Positions 1-15,000 of a DNA stretch of 64,000 bases are shown here, piece after piece. The stretch lies in the NCBI GenBank assembly GCA_949316235.1, contig OX438751.1:20336801-20400800 (forward strand). The letters are read 5' to 3'. Position 1 is the stretch's first letter; each line of letters starts with the position of its first letter. The notes under the pieces were generated by a model, which saw nothing but the letters and a program-made list of their open reading frames with translations, was not told the DNA's origin and ran no database searches. The translations under genes were made by a program, and so were the position numbers. Source of the stretch: Oegoconia quadripuncta. Taxonomy: Eukaryota; Arthropoda; Insecta; Lepidoptera; Autostichidae.

Positions 1-3000
1 AGGATCCGAGTGCGCGACGACGACGGCCAGGAGCAATGGCTGCCGCCGGAGCGCCGCATCAAGGCTATGCACGCTACCTCCGTGCATGGCGTCGAGGACA
101 TGATCTCGCTGGGCGACCTACACGAGGCTGGCATACTGAGAAACCTGCTGATTCGATACAACGAGAATCTCATTTATGTAAGTATCAACTATAACGTTAA
201 CACATGATTCATGGAAAGCGCATGAGTTAGACACTCCACACTCTAGATTTGCCTCTACTAGTAGCGACTGAAGCAGGCAATTATAGGTATAACTCTATGT
301 CACACGAACTATGTGTTCAATAGCTTTCATTGAATTGAAACCCATGTGCCCCGTCTTCGTTCTCAGCATTGGTCAATTTATACAAGGTTGGCATACTCGG
401 TTGATTGATCACAACGGGAACTGCTGGAACCTGCTGATTGGGTACAACGAGAATCTTATTTATATAATTATCAAGGACATCCCCAACACGAGATTTATTT
501 TACGTTTCATGAAAGGATTTCCTTAATAACTCTGAGCAGGAGGTTGGCGGTTGATTTCTTGTGAGTCCCACATTCTGTATCTGACTAACAGTCGTTAAAT
601 TGGATTAGGAGCTACACTACTATAACTCTTGATATATCTATAGATAAATCACTTTTTATAATACTCATGCGGGTTGCCCTTACTTCTGGAACCTTGTGCT
701 TTGTGATGCCATGAACGATGCACGACACTTTCGTTCACGATGTTTCGAAGACATGAACGTATAAAGCAAGAGAAACCTGCTGATTCTGTACAATGAGAAA
801 ATTACCTGAATCCATTAGCTGGGTACGTACTACTGCGTTAGGCTGCTAGGCACAGGCCTTCCTTGAATCAAGGGCGGTGCCAAAACAAATATATTACCTA
901 CCTACTTACAATGTATTAAGTATTTAAATACGTAATGAACCCACGTAAACAAAATTCCTCTTTTATATTTCAGACATACACCGGCTCAATATTAGTGGCA
1001 GTGAATCCATATCAGATCCTACCAATCTACACTGCAGATCAGATTAAACTATACAAAGAACGCAAGATTGGGGAGCTGCCCCCGCACATATTTGCGATCG
1101 GTGACAATGCGTACGCGCATATGCGCCGGTATGGCCAGGATCAGTGCATCGTCATTAGTGGGGAATCCGGGGCAGGGAAGACGGAGTCTACAAAACTCAT
1201 CCTTCAGTATCTTGCAGCGATCAGTGGGAAACATTCCTGGATAGAACAACAGGTAAAAGAACTAACAGATCGTGTTCTACACAATATCTACTCCAAAAAT
1301 TAAATTTTCTGAACATAAAATATTTCGGACACTCCACCAATCATCTAGTCCCAAACTAAGCAAAGCTTGTGCCATGGATACCGGATAAACATACAGAAAT
1401 ATTTATATAAACATCCGTGACTCCGGAATATAGCTTCGTATTCATCACACAAACATTTACACCTCGCGGGATTCGAACCCGCAACCGTTGGTATCGCAGA
1501 CAGGGTTCACTATCTACTACACCAATCGTAACGTAAATAATATATTTCTACGTATCTACGTAAGTACCTACTCGTCGATTACATGGCTCGAGACATGGCT
1601 TACAAAAATGAAATAAATGTACACGAAATTAATTAAGCAAATTTTTCCTTTCAGATCCTAGAAGCAAATCCAATTCTAGAGGCATTTGGAAACGCCAAAA
1701 CTGTGAGAAACGACAACTCCTCTCGTTTCGGCAAATACATCGACATCCACTTTAACAACTCCGGCGTCATTGAGGGTGCTAAAATAGAACAATACCTGCT
1801 GGAGAAGTCGAGAATAGTATCACAAGGGACGGAAGAGAGGAACTACCACGTCTTTTATTGCTTACTGGCGGGATTGTCAAAAGATGAGAAGAAAAAATTG
1901 GAATTAGGAGATCCTTCAGAATACCGATATTTATCAGGAGTACGTATGGAGTATAAGTACCAGTGTTTTTGTCAAATAAAACTTTACGTAACCATTGTCA
2001 TTTAATTTTAATGTTATATTCTAGGGCGGCAGTTTCACGTGTGAAGGCAGGGATGACGCAGCTGAGTTTGCAGACATCCGGTCGGCAATGAAAGTGCTGT
2101 TGTTCACAGAACCTGAAATATGGGAGATCCTGAAGCTATTGGCTGCCGTTCTTCACTGTGGCAACATCAAGTATGAAGCTACGGTGGTCGACAATTTAGA
2201 TGCCACAGAAATTATAGAGCAAGCGAACGTGAGAAGAGTAGCCAATTTGTTGGGTGTACCAGTGCAAACACTAATAGATGCATTGACGAGAAAAACTCTT
2301 TTTGCACACGGAGAAACTGTTGTTTCCACTCTAAGCAAGAACCAATCCGTAGATATCAGAGATGCATTTGTCAAAGGCATCTACGGACGACTATTCGTCA
2401 CCATTGTAAAGAAAATTAATACTGCAATTTACAAACCCAAGTCAACTATGCGAACTGCTATAGGTGTCCTAGACATTTTTGGTTTTGAAAATTTTGATCA
2501 AAACAGCTTTGAACAATTTTGCATCAACTTCGCAAACGAAAACTTGCAGCAATTTTTTGTTAGACACATATTCAAATTGGAACAGGAAGAGTACAATCAT
2601 GAGGGAATCAATTGGCAGCATATAGAATTCGTTGATAACCAAGACGCTTTGGATTTGATTGCGTTGAAACAGTTAAACATCATGGCTTTAATTGATGAAG
2701 AGTCGAAGTTTCCGAAAGGCACAGATCAAACCATGTTAGCTAAACTACACAAGACACATGGTCTGCATAGAAACTATCTAAAACCTAAGTCAGACATCAA
2801 TACCAGTTTCGGACTAAATCACTTTGCTGGCATTGTATTCTATGATACACGAGGTTTCTTGGAGAAAAATCGAGACACTTTCAGTGCAGATTTACTACAA
2901 CTAATCCATATTTCAACGAACAAATTCTTGCAACACATTTTCCAAGATGATATCGCGATGGGATCGGAAACTCGAAAACGAACGCCGACGTTGTCGACAC

Positions 3001-6000
3001 AGTTCAAGAAGTCATTGGACCTCCTGATGAGGACTTTAGGGACTTGTCAACCATTTTTTATACGATGCATTAAGCCGAACGAATTCAAGAAGCCAATGAT
3101 GTTCGATCGTGGTCTCTGTTGCCGACAGCTAAGATACTCCGGAATGATGGAGACGATTAGGATCAGAAGAGCTGGATATCCAATCAGGCACAGTTTTAAA
3201 GAATTTGTAGAGAGATATCGATTTTTAATTTCTGGTGTTCCTCCAGCCCACAAGACTGAATGTCGAACGGCAACTGCGAAAATTTGCGCGACTGTACTTG
3301 GAAAGTCTGATTACCAACTAGGTCATACCAAAGTGTTTTTGAAAGATGCTCACGACTTATTCCTGGAGCAAGAGCGAGATAGAGTTCTTACTAGAAAAAT
3401 ACTGATTCTCCAAAGATCCATTCGTGGGTGGGTATACCGCAGACGCTTCTTAAAGATGAGAGCGGCTGCTATTCTGATCCAACGTTATTGGCGCGGAAAG
3501 CTCCAAAGGATTCGCTACAATAAGATGAAAGTGGGATATGCAAGACTGCAAGCTTTGATTCGAGCAAGAGTTTTGGCTCATCGGTTCAGACATTTGCGAG
3601 GGCATATAGTCTCTTTACAGGTAGGTTTGCAAATCGTTCGCATCTCGTCAAGTAAGAATAATTAATTAACATACTTGGTACATAAATAAAAGTTTTTTTC
3701 ATAACAGGCTGCAGCTCGCGGATACCTAGTTCGCCGATCATATGGGCACAAGATGTGGGCGATAGTGAAGATCCAGAGTCACGTGCGCACGTTGATCGCA
3801 CAGCGGCGCTATCGTCGTATGCGGCAGGATGCGCTCGCGCACACCGAGGCGCTGCGCCTGCGCAGACAGGAGGAGCAACGACTACATCACCAGGGCAATA
3901 CGCGCGCCAAGGAGATCGCCGAGCAGAACTACCGGGTATGTAACATTGTTATTCGGTTGCAAACGAACATAAAACTCTACTCCGTGCTAAGGTCATGGCC
4001 ATCACTAGTTTTAGTGGGAGCAATATTAGCTGTATTAGTAATAAGGAATTATAAAGTTGTACAAACACATGTTCTGTAAGAGTGATAGGAATGATTAGAC
4101 TTTAAAAACATATGCAACATGACAGATTTTAATTAGGTAAACATATTAACTAAGACCGTAAAAATAAAAGATATATTATGTTAAGTGGTGTAGGTACGGG
4201 CAGGCTGATTCAGCTTTATAAACGTGCGTTGTTTCTATATGGGCTTGTGTGGGTGCCGCTGGTTGGAGTGTGCAATTTGATGTAAACACACAATTTCATA
4301 TTATGGAAAGTATTTTTTTATAAATATATAGTATATAGTATATATAGTATTATGGTAAATTATAAGTAAAAATCTAGAATAAAACGCATTTATTTGAATG
4401 ACTATTCGTACACTTATGTACGAAGGTATAACAAAGGTTCTCTATTCAGCTAAATAAGGCTTACTTAGCATGCAAATAATGTCACAGGCAAATAGCCATT
4501 TACATAACTATTTGGTCATCAATTCAGTCCGCATGTTTTTAAATTCTAGAAATAATAGCTACTAGAAATAAATATATAATATGTTGGTATGTCTAGAACT
4601 GTAAACATTCTTCTAGATATTCTAAAGTTTAGTATCAACGATATGGGTGTCGGCAAGGAATGTGAGCGGTGAGCAGCGACTTTGATTTTGTAAAAGTCTT
4701 TAGAATTTTGTAGAACTGGTAGCTATTCAATTAAACGTGTGGCAGGTGATGAAATGCCTTAGCCAAATGGCATAACTTTGGTGTCACTTAGAGATAAGTT
4801 TAAAGAGTATAATATTCTAACCTTCCCTTCACAGTACACTCTTGAAAATATTGCGTCATTTAAGAAAAATAGTGATACACATGATGTCAATACTAGACAT
4901 AAAGACAAACTCGCAGATCACATAAGTCGCCTCCGCAAAGTCAGTAATTCATTCAAAGGGTTATGTAAGTATACACTTTTTCAATAGGGTTCCAGTTGAT
5001 ATATAAAAAAAATTCTTTCAATAAATTCAAAGATACTATAAAACAGAAAGTTATTAAGAAAGCACATCATAAAATATCAGACTATTTAGATTATATTCAT
5101 CATTGGACATAACCAGCTCCTTAGCATGCCAGGCTATTTCACAATTAATAATGAAATGTAAAAAAACTATTTGAACCTGTTTTTAAAGGGCAACCCCTCG
5201 AGTTTCTTGCTTATTCTTCTCAGCTTTCAAAATGTAAAATTGACTATTTTAAGTGTACCCTGTGTACCTAAAAAATAATGCATTTTTAGACTTTGACTTT
5301 AACATTACGATAACCGAAATATCGACGTTTCAACAGCATGGAATAAGATTTGACATAAATTAATATTGGCATTGAATTGGATTAAAATCGAGATTGAGAT
5401 TAAAATAAAGAGTAACCCTGCTGGTCATTGCTTAATCACATTCATGAGTATGTACCTATAGACACTGTTTGTTTAAGAGATTGAAGGTTTATTTATGAAA
5501 GAATTAATTAGAATTGATAATGTCGATCCTCACGTTTCCACAAGATTTTTTTCAAAATTTTGTTAGAATGTCGATTCTGAAGTTATTTGATGGCGACGAT
5601 TCACAATGTGTAAGACCCCCATGCACTTCTTAAATTTAAACAAATCCAACAACGGTGACGCCATCTTACGAAACGACTGCTAGTGCCATAGTCGCCGAAG
5701 TAGGGATTTAAATTGATTTTAGTGGCTGAATAAACCACCTAGCTGTGGGTTATCTGTACATGTATCTGTGTACATGATAGAATTATCCCTGATGAAATTA
5801 CACAATACTAAATTTTAACACATTGTTAATAAGGTCTCCTAACTACAATTTAAAAAGATTTATGTTGCTAGCTGTACGATTTGAAATAAATATCTCCAAT
5901 CTTGATAAATCGATTAGATATTATCAGAAAAAGTTATTCGTACGCTTTTCGATATCAAAACATACCAACGGGTTGATAAAAAGGAAATAAACAATCACGA

Positions 6001-9000
6001 CCATTTTCTTCAGTAATAGAGTAGTTATCTATGTATTTGATATTTACCTACTTATAACACTAGTACCTACATAAATACCATTTGCAATAAACAACAAGGA
6101 TCTACAGCAACTTCTTCCTCTTTTCGAGTCAATGGCAAAAGTTATAATGACCTAAAGCAGTTTGGCCCAGAAAGTAACAACTAATAAGGGTTAGGTAAAT
6201 AACAAATTAAAACATGCAATACGTGAGAGCAAAATATCTATTAGATAGATCAGCAGAGCAGAAGTATGGTAATTATCTAATAGAAACAAGTACCTACTTA
6301 CTTGTAAATATTTAGAGTTCTGTGTCTAAAACAGAATATATCGACCAGTCTGCTATTTATCAAGAGGACCAAAGACTATTTTATTATACGGAAAGCGTGT
6401 ATTTAATGTGACAGGATTGTTTACCAGCTAGAAAAATACAGTAAGTAGACTGTGAATTTGTTTCATGAATAAACTTATCGACCGCAATTTATATGATAAC
6501 TAATTAATAGTTAATGATAAAAGGAAACAAAAGGGCCGAAATCAGTATCTGGTTTAGATAATCTTGTGATAAACAAACGAAATGTCTTGATTTTTATAAG
6601 TAAGTATATGTAGCAGTAGCAAGACAACTACCAACACCCATAAACCTATTAGTTCTATCGGTCCGCGACCTCGAGAAGCTTCTAGATTTCAAATGATAGT
6701 GAGTTTCTAGTTTAAAATTTACTAGTATCAAGACTGCGGATCAGTGTACAGCATGCTGTAGTGCAATGTGTGGTGAAATAGGAAAATATATTTGTAACTT
6801 GATTGGCTTCAAAAAACAACAATGTTCGGACAAGGTGGGTTAAGTGCAGTTTCAACTTTAGTTTTTAAGACTGAAAAAAAAAAACGGTGCTACCCTCCGA
6901 CTACTTCAATCTTCATCTGTTTCAGGCATTTAGTCCTCACGACACGTAATACAGTGTGATTAAATAATGACTAGACAATTATGTTTAACCTAAAGTACCT
7001 ATCCATTTTTGAAAATAAAAAGATAGATAAAATTTTCTTTTTCAAAATAAATAAAAATGTGCTAAAAAATTATTAAGTAGGTACCTACTATGTGGCTACA
7101 GTAAATTAAATACGAGAAATATGTGTAATTTAATACTACACACAATAGTAATCTCATAGGACTTCTCAATTTAAAATGCGACAGGTTAGACAATTTTAAT
7201 TATAAAGGCATAATTTTTTTTTTATGTTATTTATTATACAATGCATATTTCTGTAACAGTCGTACAATAAAGATATATAAAAAAAATCATGCTGTATACT
7301 GATAAAATGTTGACCGTGATTATACCTTTAGTCACGCACCACACCACTGTCGCAGCTACCGATCCTACCCTCTAGTGTCAAACTTAGCGAATTCCTTTAT
7401 AAATATAAGGGCGTACCAAGTGATTAATTGCTTAACGAACTTACATGTGGGGGGCAAACTATTCTCGTTATCGAAATTGTCGGCAACGCTGCTTGGTCCA
7501 ATGCGAGTAACAACAAAATATTCTTTATTGTACAACAATAAGAAAACATAAGAAAAATAAGAAAAAAGAGATAGTACAATTTGGCGGCCTTATCAGTAAA
7601 AGTGATCTCTTCCAGGCAACCTTTGGATGAGGAAGCATTACGCACATGATATGTAGGTAGCGTGCGCGGTAAACTAATTTTAATAAAATAAATAAATGGG
7701 TGATTTACATACATACGTTAATTGAATACATACCAACATACATACATAATATATATAAAAAATAATACATAATATATATACCCATATTTAAATTTATACT
7801 AATTAAAACTATAACGAGAGGGGTTTGCTTTAACTCATAATAGACCCACTGCTCTATATGACCTTGCGCACTAGCGCCACTCGTTCAAAAACATTTTCTT
7901 ATTAAGTAAATAAATAATTTATCAATAATCTGTCTTATACGATTGATTGATACGCACATGAGCGCTGTAGGTACTTATTTTAGATAAGTTTTAAAGTACA
8001 TACTTATATCAATTCAAAGAATAATCTGTACAGATACAGATAAAAAACGGCCGTTTTTTATTTTTGTTTTCTCTTTTACAGGGAACTATGTCTTGTTGAA
8101 TTTCAAAGTTCTAAATAAGCTACAGGAGTCATACATCAATCGTGTATGACAAATGTTCAAGATAATTAGTTCTTGGCGGTGTAGCATTCTTTATTTATTC
8201 ATGTTCACAACTCGATCTTTTAGCTCTGTGTACGACCCGACATACAATTCTTTTTCTTCCCCTTCCTCTATTTCCTTCAATTTGTACCTTGTCTGTCGCA
8301 TCAGGTGTTCCATGATTTTTCCTCTTTTATTTTCAATTAACACCAAAAATACATATTCCTTCACTCTTTTCAGTACTTCCTCGTTGTTAACCTTGTCCAC
8401 CCAGCTTATCCTTTACATTCTCCTGCAGCTCCCCATATCTAAGTCAATCTTCTCTATCCTTTTGTGTCATTGTCCATGTCTCCCTCACATATAGCGCTAA
8501 GCTCCACGTGTAACATATTTTTGACGGTGGCGCCAGTGCTCAAATCCTACACATATCTAATTTGATTTAAATTCCACATCAAACCATACAACAAAATGTG
8601 ACTAGTCGTTTAAAAATGTGACTTAGCACAGCTGAAAATGAATCTGTAAACTTAACTAATTACATAAGGGTATATACCTAATCTCAGACTATTAATGGAT
8701 ATACGTTACCACGTAATAGCTACTTAGGCTAAAGCGTTAACAGTTGTCGATCAATCAAGCATGCGAGTTATGAAAGAGCCTGCAATCAGAATTGGATAAC
8801 AGGGATCCAGTTAAACCAGAATGTAACTAAAGCCAGGCTAACCCGACCTAAGTCAGATGTAGGTAAGTAATTTAAAGTTGCTGTTTATTAGTAGACGTGT
8901 GGGTATCTGTAGTGAGCAAAATGTTAGGCGTGTGGTCAAAATGTGTCAGCGGTGAGCCAGTTGTTGGACTGCATTATGTATGTACCATGATCATTCAAGT

Positions 9001-12000
9001 GATTTCGAAGAATAAATGTTATGTATGTCGAACAATGTGTTATGTAGACGTACGTTTTAGAAAATACAGGGCCCATCTATGTGCGTGCGTATCTAGATAT
9101 TAGATCAGCAAGTTTAGTACGCGGGTACTCTTGTGATAATGAAATAGATACGAGTTATAGTATAGATATACTTAAATTTTTAATAGTCGCGCGATGGATA
9201 CGGCATGCTATCGAATTTAGTAATTAGGGAAGCTAATCGATTTTATTGTAATTTAATTAACCTAACCTAAATTTGCGTCGTTTGAGATGGAAACCTTAAG
9301 TGTATGGGGCCCAGAGGTGAAGGAATTAGCATAGGAATTATCTACACGTTTGGTCGATATCTCCGGCGACAAGAGGAATGACACCTACCTCTCTCAAGGC
9401 ATTAGTATTTCAATAGAGAAGTAACGCTGCCAGCCTCCCAAATGACTTAAGACCATTTTTTTATATAAATATGTGGCCGCATTCTGGTCCTCAAGGATTT
9501 GATGTGTTACATCGACTCGCTAAGAAAAAGAATATGTAAATAATTTTTATTTTTTTTATTTTTTACTAAGTACTATTCTTATGTCATTATTACACTTGGA
9601 TCAATGCTTATGTATTTTAATCTAATAAATACCATCGTCAAATTATGAATAACCTACCTAACTATAATGAAAATAGCGGAAAATCAGGAGGCGTTTGATT
9701 GTCATAAAAAACTAATGTTGACAAATATTGAACTCTGAAACGAAATATCAATAATGTACCTACCTAACTTAATTGAAAACTGGTATTTTGTGCATGCATC
9801 GGGTTATTGTAATTCATTTTACAATAATTTATTGACATTGTATGTAGCTGTTACAAAAGATAAAATCATAGAACATATCTACTTCAAACGCAAAGGTAGA
9901 AACCTTATATGGAAATACTACCAGTCGATATAGGTATTTACCTATACAATACCTAACAAACGTACTTGAAAGTCTAAAATATAATTCTTGGTTCACCAGG
10001 AACGCATGTACGAGTTGGAGCGGCGCGACGCTGAGCTGGCCTTAGAAGAGAAGAAGCAACTGGAAGCAAAGAGGACATTACTCCAGGAGGCGGCGAGAAA
10101 GCAAGACGAACCGGTGGACGACAGCAAACTCGTCGAAGCCATGTTCGACTTCCTGCCAGATTCGAGCAGCGAGGCTCCGGCACCAAAGGACACCTCGGTA
10201 TTCAGTGACTTGCCGCAACCACGGGCTGATCAACAAGAGGTGAGACATTGGAAAGATATAAGATTTACTGTTTCTACCGTTGAAAATCCGATATATTCCT
10301 TTCATCAATATCTCGAAGTCTGAGCGCATAGTTTATTTGGATATCAAATTACTGAGTAAAATGCAATTATGGTAACCCTATTCCAATTTTTCAACTTCTA
10401 GATTATTTTATTCGTTATCATCGAAGGTTTATCATGACATAACAAAATTTTACAGATGGTGACGCCAATGCAAACAACTTCGGAAGATGAAGAAGATCTT
10501 TCAGAATATAAGTTCCAGAAGTTCGCAGCAACATACTTCCAAGGGAACGTCACACATCAGTATTCCAGAAAACCTTTGAAACATCCATTGTTACCGCTGC
10601 ATACTCAAGGGGATCAATTGGTAAGTTGTCTTAAATTATTGCTTTTATAAGCTTTTCGCATATTCTCGTACGTTGTGTGACGTCGTACAGTTATTGCGTG
10701 AATATTTGCTACATTATTTCAGATATTACAGTCAATAGAATATTCAAAACAATTGTACATTAGGTTAGGAATGTGAAATTATCTGAATCAAGACTGTAGG
10801 TGTATTACATTGAGTGTATGAACACAAATGAAAATTAAGAAACTGATATTAGATTGATTGATAATCATATACCTAATCAACAAGTTTTATAAACGATAAG
10901 GAGTAGGAGGTACGCACTTATTAGTGTGTTTGGTAAATTCCTGTTTGAATGATATTGAACCAAACATTTTTCCAGGCTGCCCAAGCATTATGGATCACGA
11001 TTCTTCGTTTCACTGGAGATTTACCTGAGCCAAGGTATCACACCATGGACAGAGACAATACTTCCGTCATGTCCAAAGTCACAGCGACTCTTGGCAGGAA
11101 TTTCATCAGATCAAAAGAATTCCAGGAAGCACAGTTGATGGGCGTCGATCCTGATGCTTACCTGAATAAACAGAAACCAAGGTCAATCAGACATAAGCTA
11201 GTTTCTTTGACCTTGAAGAGAAAGAATAAACTCGGAGAAGATGTTAGAAGGAAATTACAGGTTAGTATTTTAACGTTTAATGCCAAATTATTTACATGTA
11301 CTTACCTAATTATTACTTACTACTCTCTGTCTCAATTTTCAGGATGAGGAATACACAGCAGACAGCTACCAATCCTGGTTAGAATCACGACCTACGTCAA
11401 ACTTGGAGAAACTCCATTTTATTATTGGCCACGGAATACTCCGTGCAGAATTAAGAGACGAAATATACTGCCAGATATGCAAACAGTTGACCAACAACCC
11501 GTCCAAGTCCTCCCATGCCAGAGGTTGGATATTACTTTCATTATGTGTAGGATGTTTTGCTCCAAGTGAGAAATTTGTAAACTACCTGAGGGCTTTCATA
11601 AGAGAAGGTCCACCAGGTTATGCTCCGTACTGTGAAGATCGTCTTAAGAGGACCTTCAATAACGGTACAAGAAACCAGCCCCCGTCTTGGCTTGAGCTCC
11701 AAGCTACGAAATCAAAGAAACCTATAATGTTACCAATAACATTTATGGATGGTAATACAAAAACTTTACTAGCAGATTCTGCTACAACAGCAAGAGAATT
11801 ATGCAACCAATTATCTGACAAAATTGGCCTACGCGACCAATTTGGGTTTTCTCTTTATATTGCTTTGTTTGACAAAGTAAGTTCGCTTGGAAGTGGTGGA
11901 GACCATGTAATGGATGCAATATCCCAGTGCGAGCAATATGCTAAGGAACAGGGGGCACAAGAAAGAAATGCGCCTTGGAGGTTATTCTTCAGGAAAGAAA

Positions 12001-15000
12001 TATTCGCTCCATGGCACGATCCAACAGAAGATCAAGTAGCCACGAATCTTATTTACCAACAAGTGGTGAGAGGTGTGAAGTTTGGCGAATACAGATGTGA
12101 TAAAGAGGAAGATTTGGCCATGATTGCCGCTCAGCAATATTACATCGAGTACGGCCAAGACATGAATACGGAACGCCTTTATACATTGCTGCCTAACTAT
12201 ATACCAGATTATTGTCTAACCGGTGTAGAAAAGGCAGTGGATCGTTGGGGCGCGTTAGTAGTGCAAGCTTATAAAAAGAGTTATTATGTAAAGGAAAAAG
12301 TCCCCGCATATAGAGTGAAAGAAGACGTCGTTAGTTACGCTAAGTTCAAATGGCCTCTTTTGTTCTCCAGATTCTACGAAGCGTATAGAAATTCTGGTCC
12401 GAATTTACCCAAAAATGACGTTATTATCGCTGTGAACTGGACTGGAGTTTACGTTGTCGATGATCAAGAACAAGTGCTCTTAGAACTGTCTTTCCCTGAA
12501 ATTACAACTGTATCGAGTCAAAAGACTAATAAAGTTTTCACACAGACTTTCAGTTTAGCGACAGTTCGCGGGGAAGAATTTACATTCCAGAGTCCCAATG
12601 CCGAAGATATTAGAGACTTGGTTGTTTACTTCTTGGAAGGATTGAAGAAGAGGTCTAAATTTGTAATAGCGTTACAAGATTACAAAGCACCTGGCGAAGG
12701 ATCCAGTTTTTTGACATTCCTGAAAGGGGACCTTATTATTTTAGAAGAAGAAAGTACTGGCGAAGCTGTATTGAATAACGGCTGGTGCATTGGACGATGT
12801 GAAAGGAGCATGGAAAGAGGCGATTTCCCCGCAGAAACTGTTTACGTATTACCAGCCTTGACTAAGCCGCCCCCAGATATACTGACGTTGTTCTGTCAGG
12901 AAGGCGCTCAACATGGCCGTCGTGTACCCACCGCTACTCTCAATGGCACAGAAACGAGAGACAAGCCTCACACGTTATTAGAATACGCTATTGACCACTT
13001 TAGATTACCACCAAAGCGTACTGTGTCCAAAGCTCTCACATTATCGACAGCTAAGAAAGGTAGCGCAGAAGAGTTGTGGCGACATTCCCGAGAGCCCATA
13101 AAACAACCTCTTTTAAAGAAGCTACAGGCAAAGGAAGAACTAGCCGAAGAAGCGTGTTTTGCTTTCACTGCAATACTGAAATACATGGGTGACTTACCGT
13201 CAAAACGACCTCGGATCGGTAATGAGTACACCGATCACATTTTCGATGGACCATTGAAGCATGAAATATTACGCGATGAAATTTATTGTCAAGCAATGAA
13301 ACAATTGACTGATAACAGAAACAGAGCATCTGAAGAAAGAGGTTGGGAACTGATGTGGCTCGCGACTGGTCTGTTTGCTTGCAGTCAAGGATTGCTTAGG
13401 GAATTAACATTATTCCTTAGAACTAGAAGGTATCCAATTGCTCAAGATTCTCTCCAAAGACTTCAAAAAACTTTGCGGAACGGACAGAGGAAGTATCCTC
13501 CTCATCAAGTGGAAGTTGAAGCTATTCAACACAAGACCACACAAATATTCCACAAAGTATATTTCCCTGATGACACTGACGAGGCATTCGAAGTGGACTC
13601 GTCGACGAGAGCGAAAGATTTTTGTCAGAATATAGCTCAGAGACTGAATCTCAGATCTAGTGAAGGCTTTAGTTTGTTTGTTAAGATAGCTGATAAGGTA
13701 ATATCAGTGCCCGAAGGAGATTTCTTTTTCGACTTCGTTCGGCATCTGACCGATTGGATCAAGAAAGCGCGACCCACACGTGACGGCATAACACCGCAAT
13801 TTACTTATCAGGTAACCTTTCATATTACCTACCTATCTATCAATCAAAGATAAAGAAAATTAAAATTAATGGATACACAAGGTCGTACTTGTCTATTAAA
13901 ATGTTTTTTATATTTTATAGGTGTTCTTCATGAAGAAGTTATGGACGAATACTGTCCCTGGCAAGGATCGGGCTGCAGATGTTATTTTCCACTTCCACCA
14001 AGAGTTGCCGAAATTACTTCGTGGATATCATAGATGTGGACGGGAGGAAGCTGCTCGACTTGCGGCACTTGCTTATCGCGCAAGATTTGGAGATAACAAA
14101 CAGGAATTGCAAGCTATTCCGTGAGTCACAAAAATAAATATGATAGCTATTCACATCATTGTCTTGATATCGCACGGTGTTAATACGATTTTAATTTTTC
14201 AGACAAATGCTTCGTGAGTTGATACCTGCGGACTTGATAAAGATGCAGAGTTCAGCAGACTGGAAACGCGCTATCGTAGCGTCATACAATCAGGACGCTG
14301 GTATGACGCCTGAAGACGCGAAGATCACCTTCCTAAAAGTCATCTACCGGTGGCCGACATTTGGCTCGGCATTCTTCGAGGTCAAACAGACAACAGAACC
14401 AAACTACCCTGAGTTGTTGCTCATTGCTATCAATAAGCACGGTGTTAGTTTGATCCATCCCCAGTCAAAGGTACGTACCTTATAATTATTATAATTTAAA
14501 ATTTTATTGGGTTTAGACATTGTCATATACGTAGTTTGACTTATGGCACTGAATTGTGTATATGGGTCTCATATGAAAGCTCATGATCATTCAACGAGGG
14601 CGATGCTCATTGTTTCGCGACCACATAAGAAATGAAGAAAGCCATAGAAGAACGAAAGTACTCGAAGAATTAGCTCAGAGGATTAATAACAAGAAGTGGC
14701 AGTGAGTAGGGACATAGAACGAGTAGCGGATGGCCGTTGGTATATAAAAGTTCTAGACCGGAGACCACGCACGCACTGGCATGCGCAGGATGAAATGCCT
14801 ATGTTCGGCAGACGATGTCCTGTGTCTGATATAATAATGATGTTTGGGTTTGGTATTATTTCCTCTTATTTACGTATAATGCATTGCCTCGTGGTTGTGT
14901 CTCTACAATCCAAATTGTGATATTTTTCCATAAAGCCTTTAATTGTTCCTCTTCCAGGATATTTTGGTCACACATCCTTTCACGAGAATATCGAATTGGT

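Larger units (their letters stand above)
3936..9999 (+). other. Large intron of myosin VIIa
   Basis: Six-kilobase intron between the IQ/charged-helix exon and the exon starting GAACGCATG. It is AT-rich and contains the LINE remnants at 4770-5305 and 8150-8515 and the dispersed repeat at 7510-7645. I see no additional exon or RNA gene in the rest; GTAGGTACCTAC-like motifs recur, as is common in lepidopteran introns. Confidence 0.75.

Noticed and set aside
4778..4987. 69-codon frame in the large myosin intron as an alternative exon
   Set aside because: It is the C-terminal remnant of a CR1/jockey-like LINE followed by that LINE's 3' UTR.
14696..14920. 74-codon frame that could be an extra myosin exon
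   Set aside because: Its sequence ([14 protein letters not shown]) is a retrotransposon reverse-transcriptase ending, and myosin exons on either side join in phase without it.
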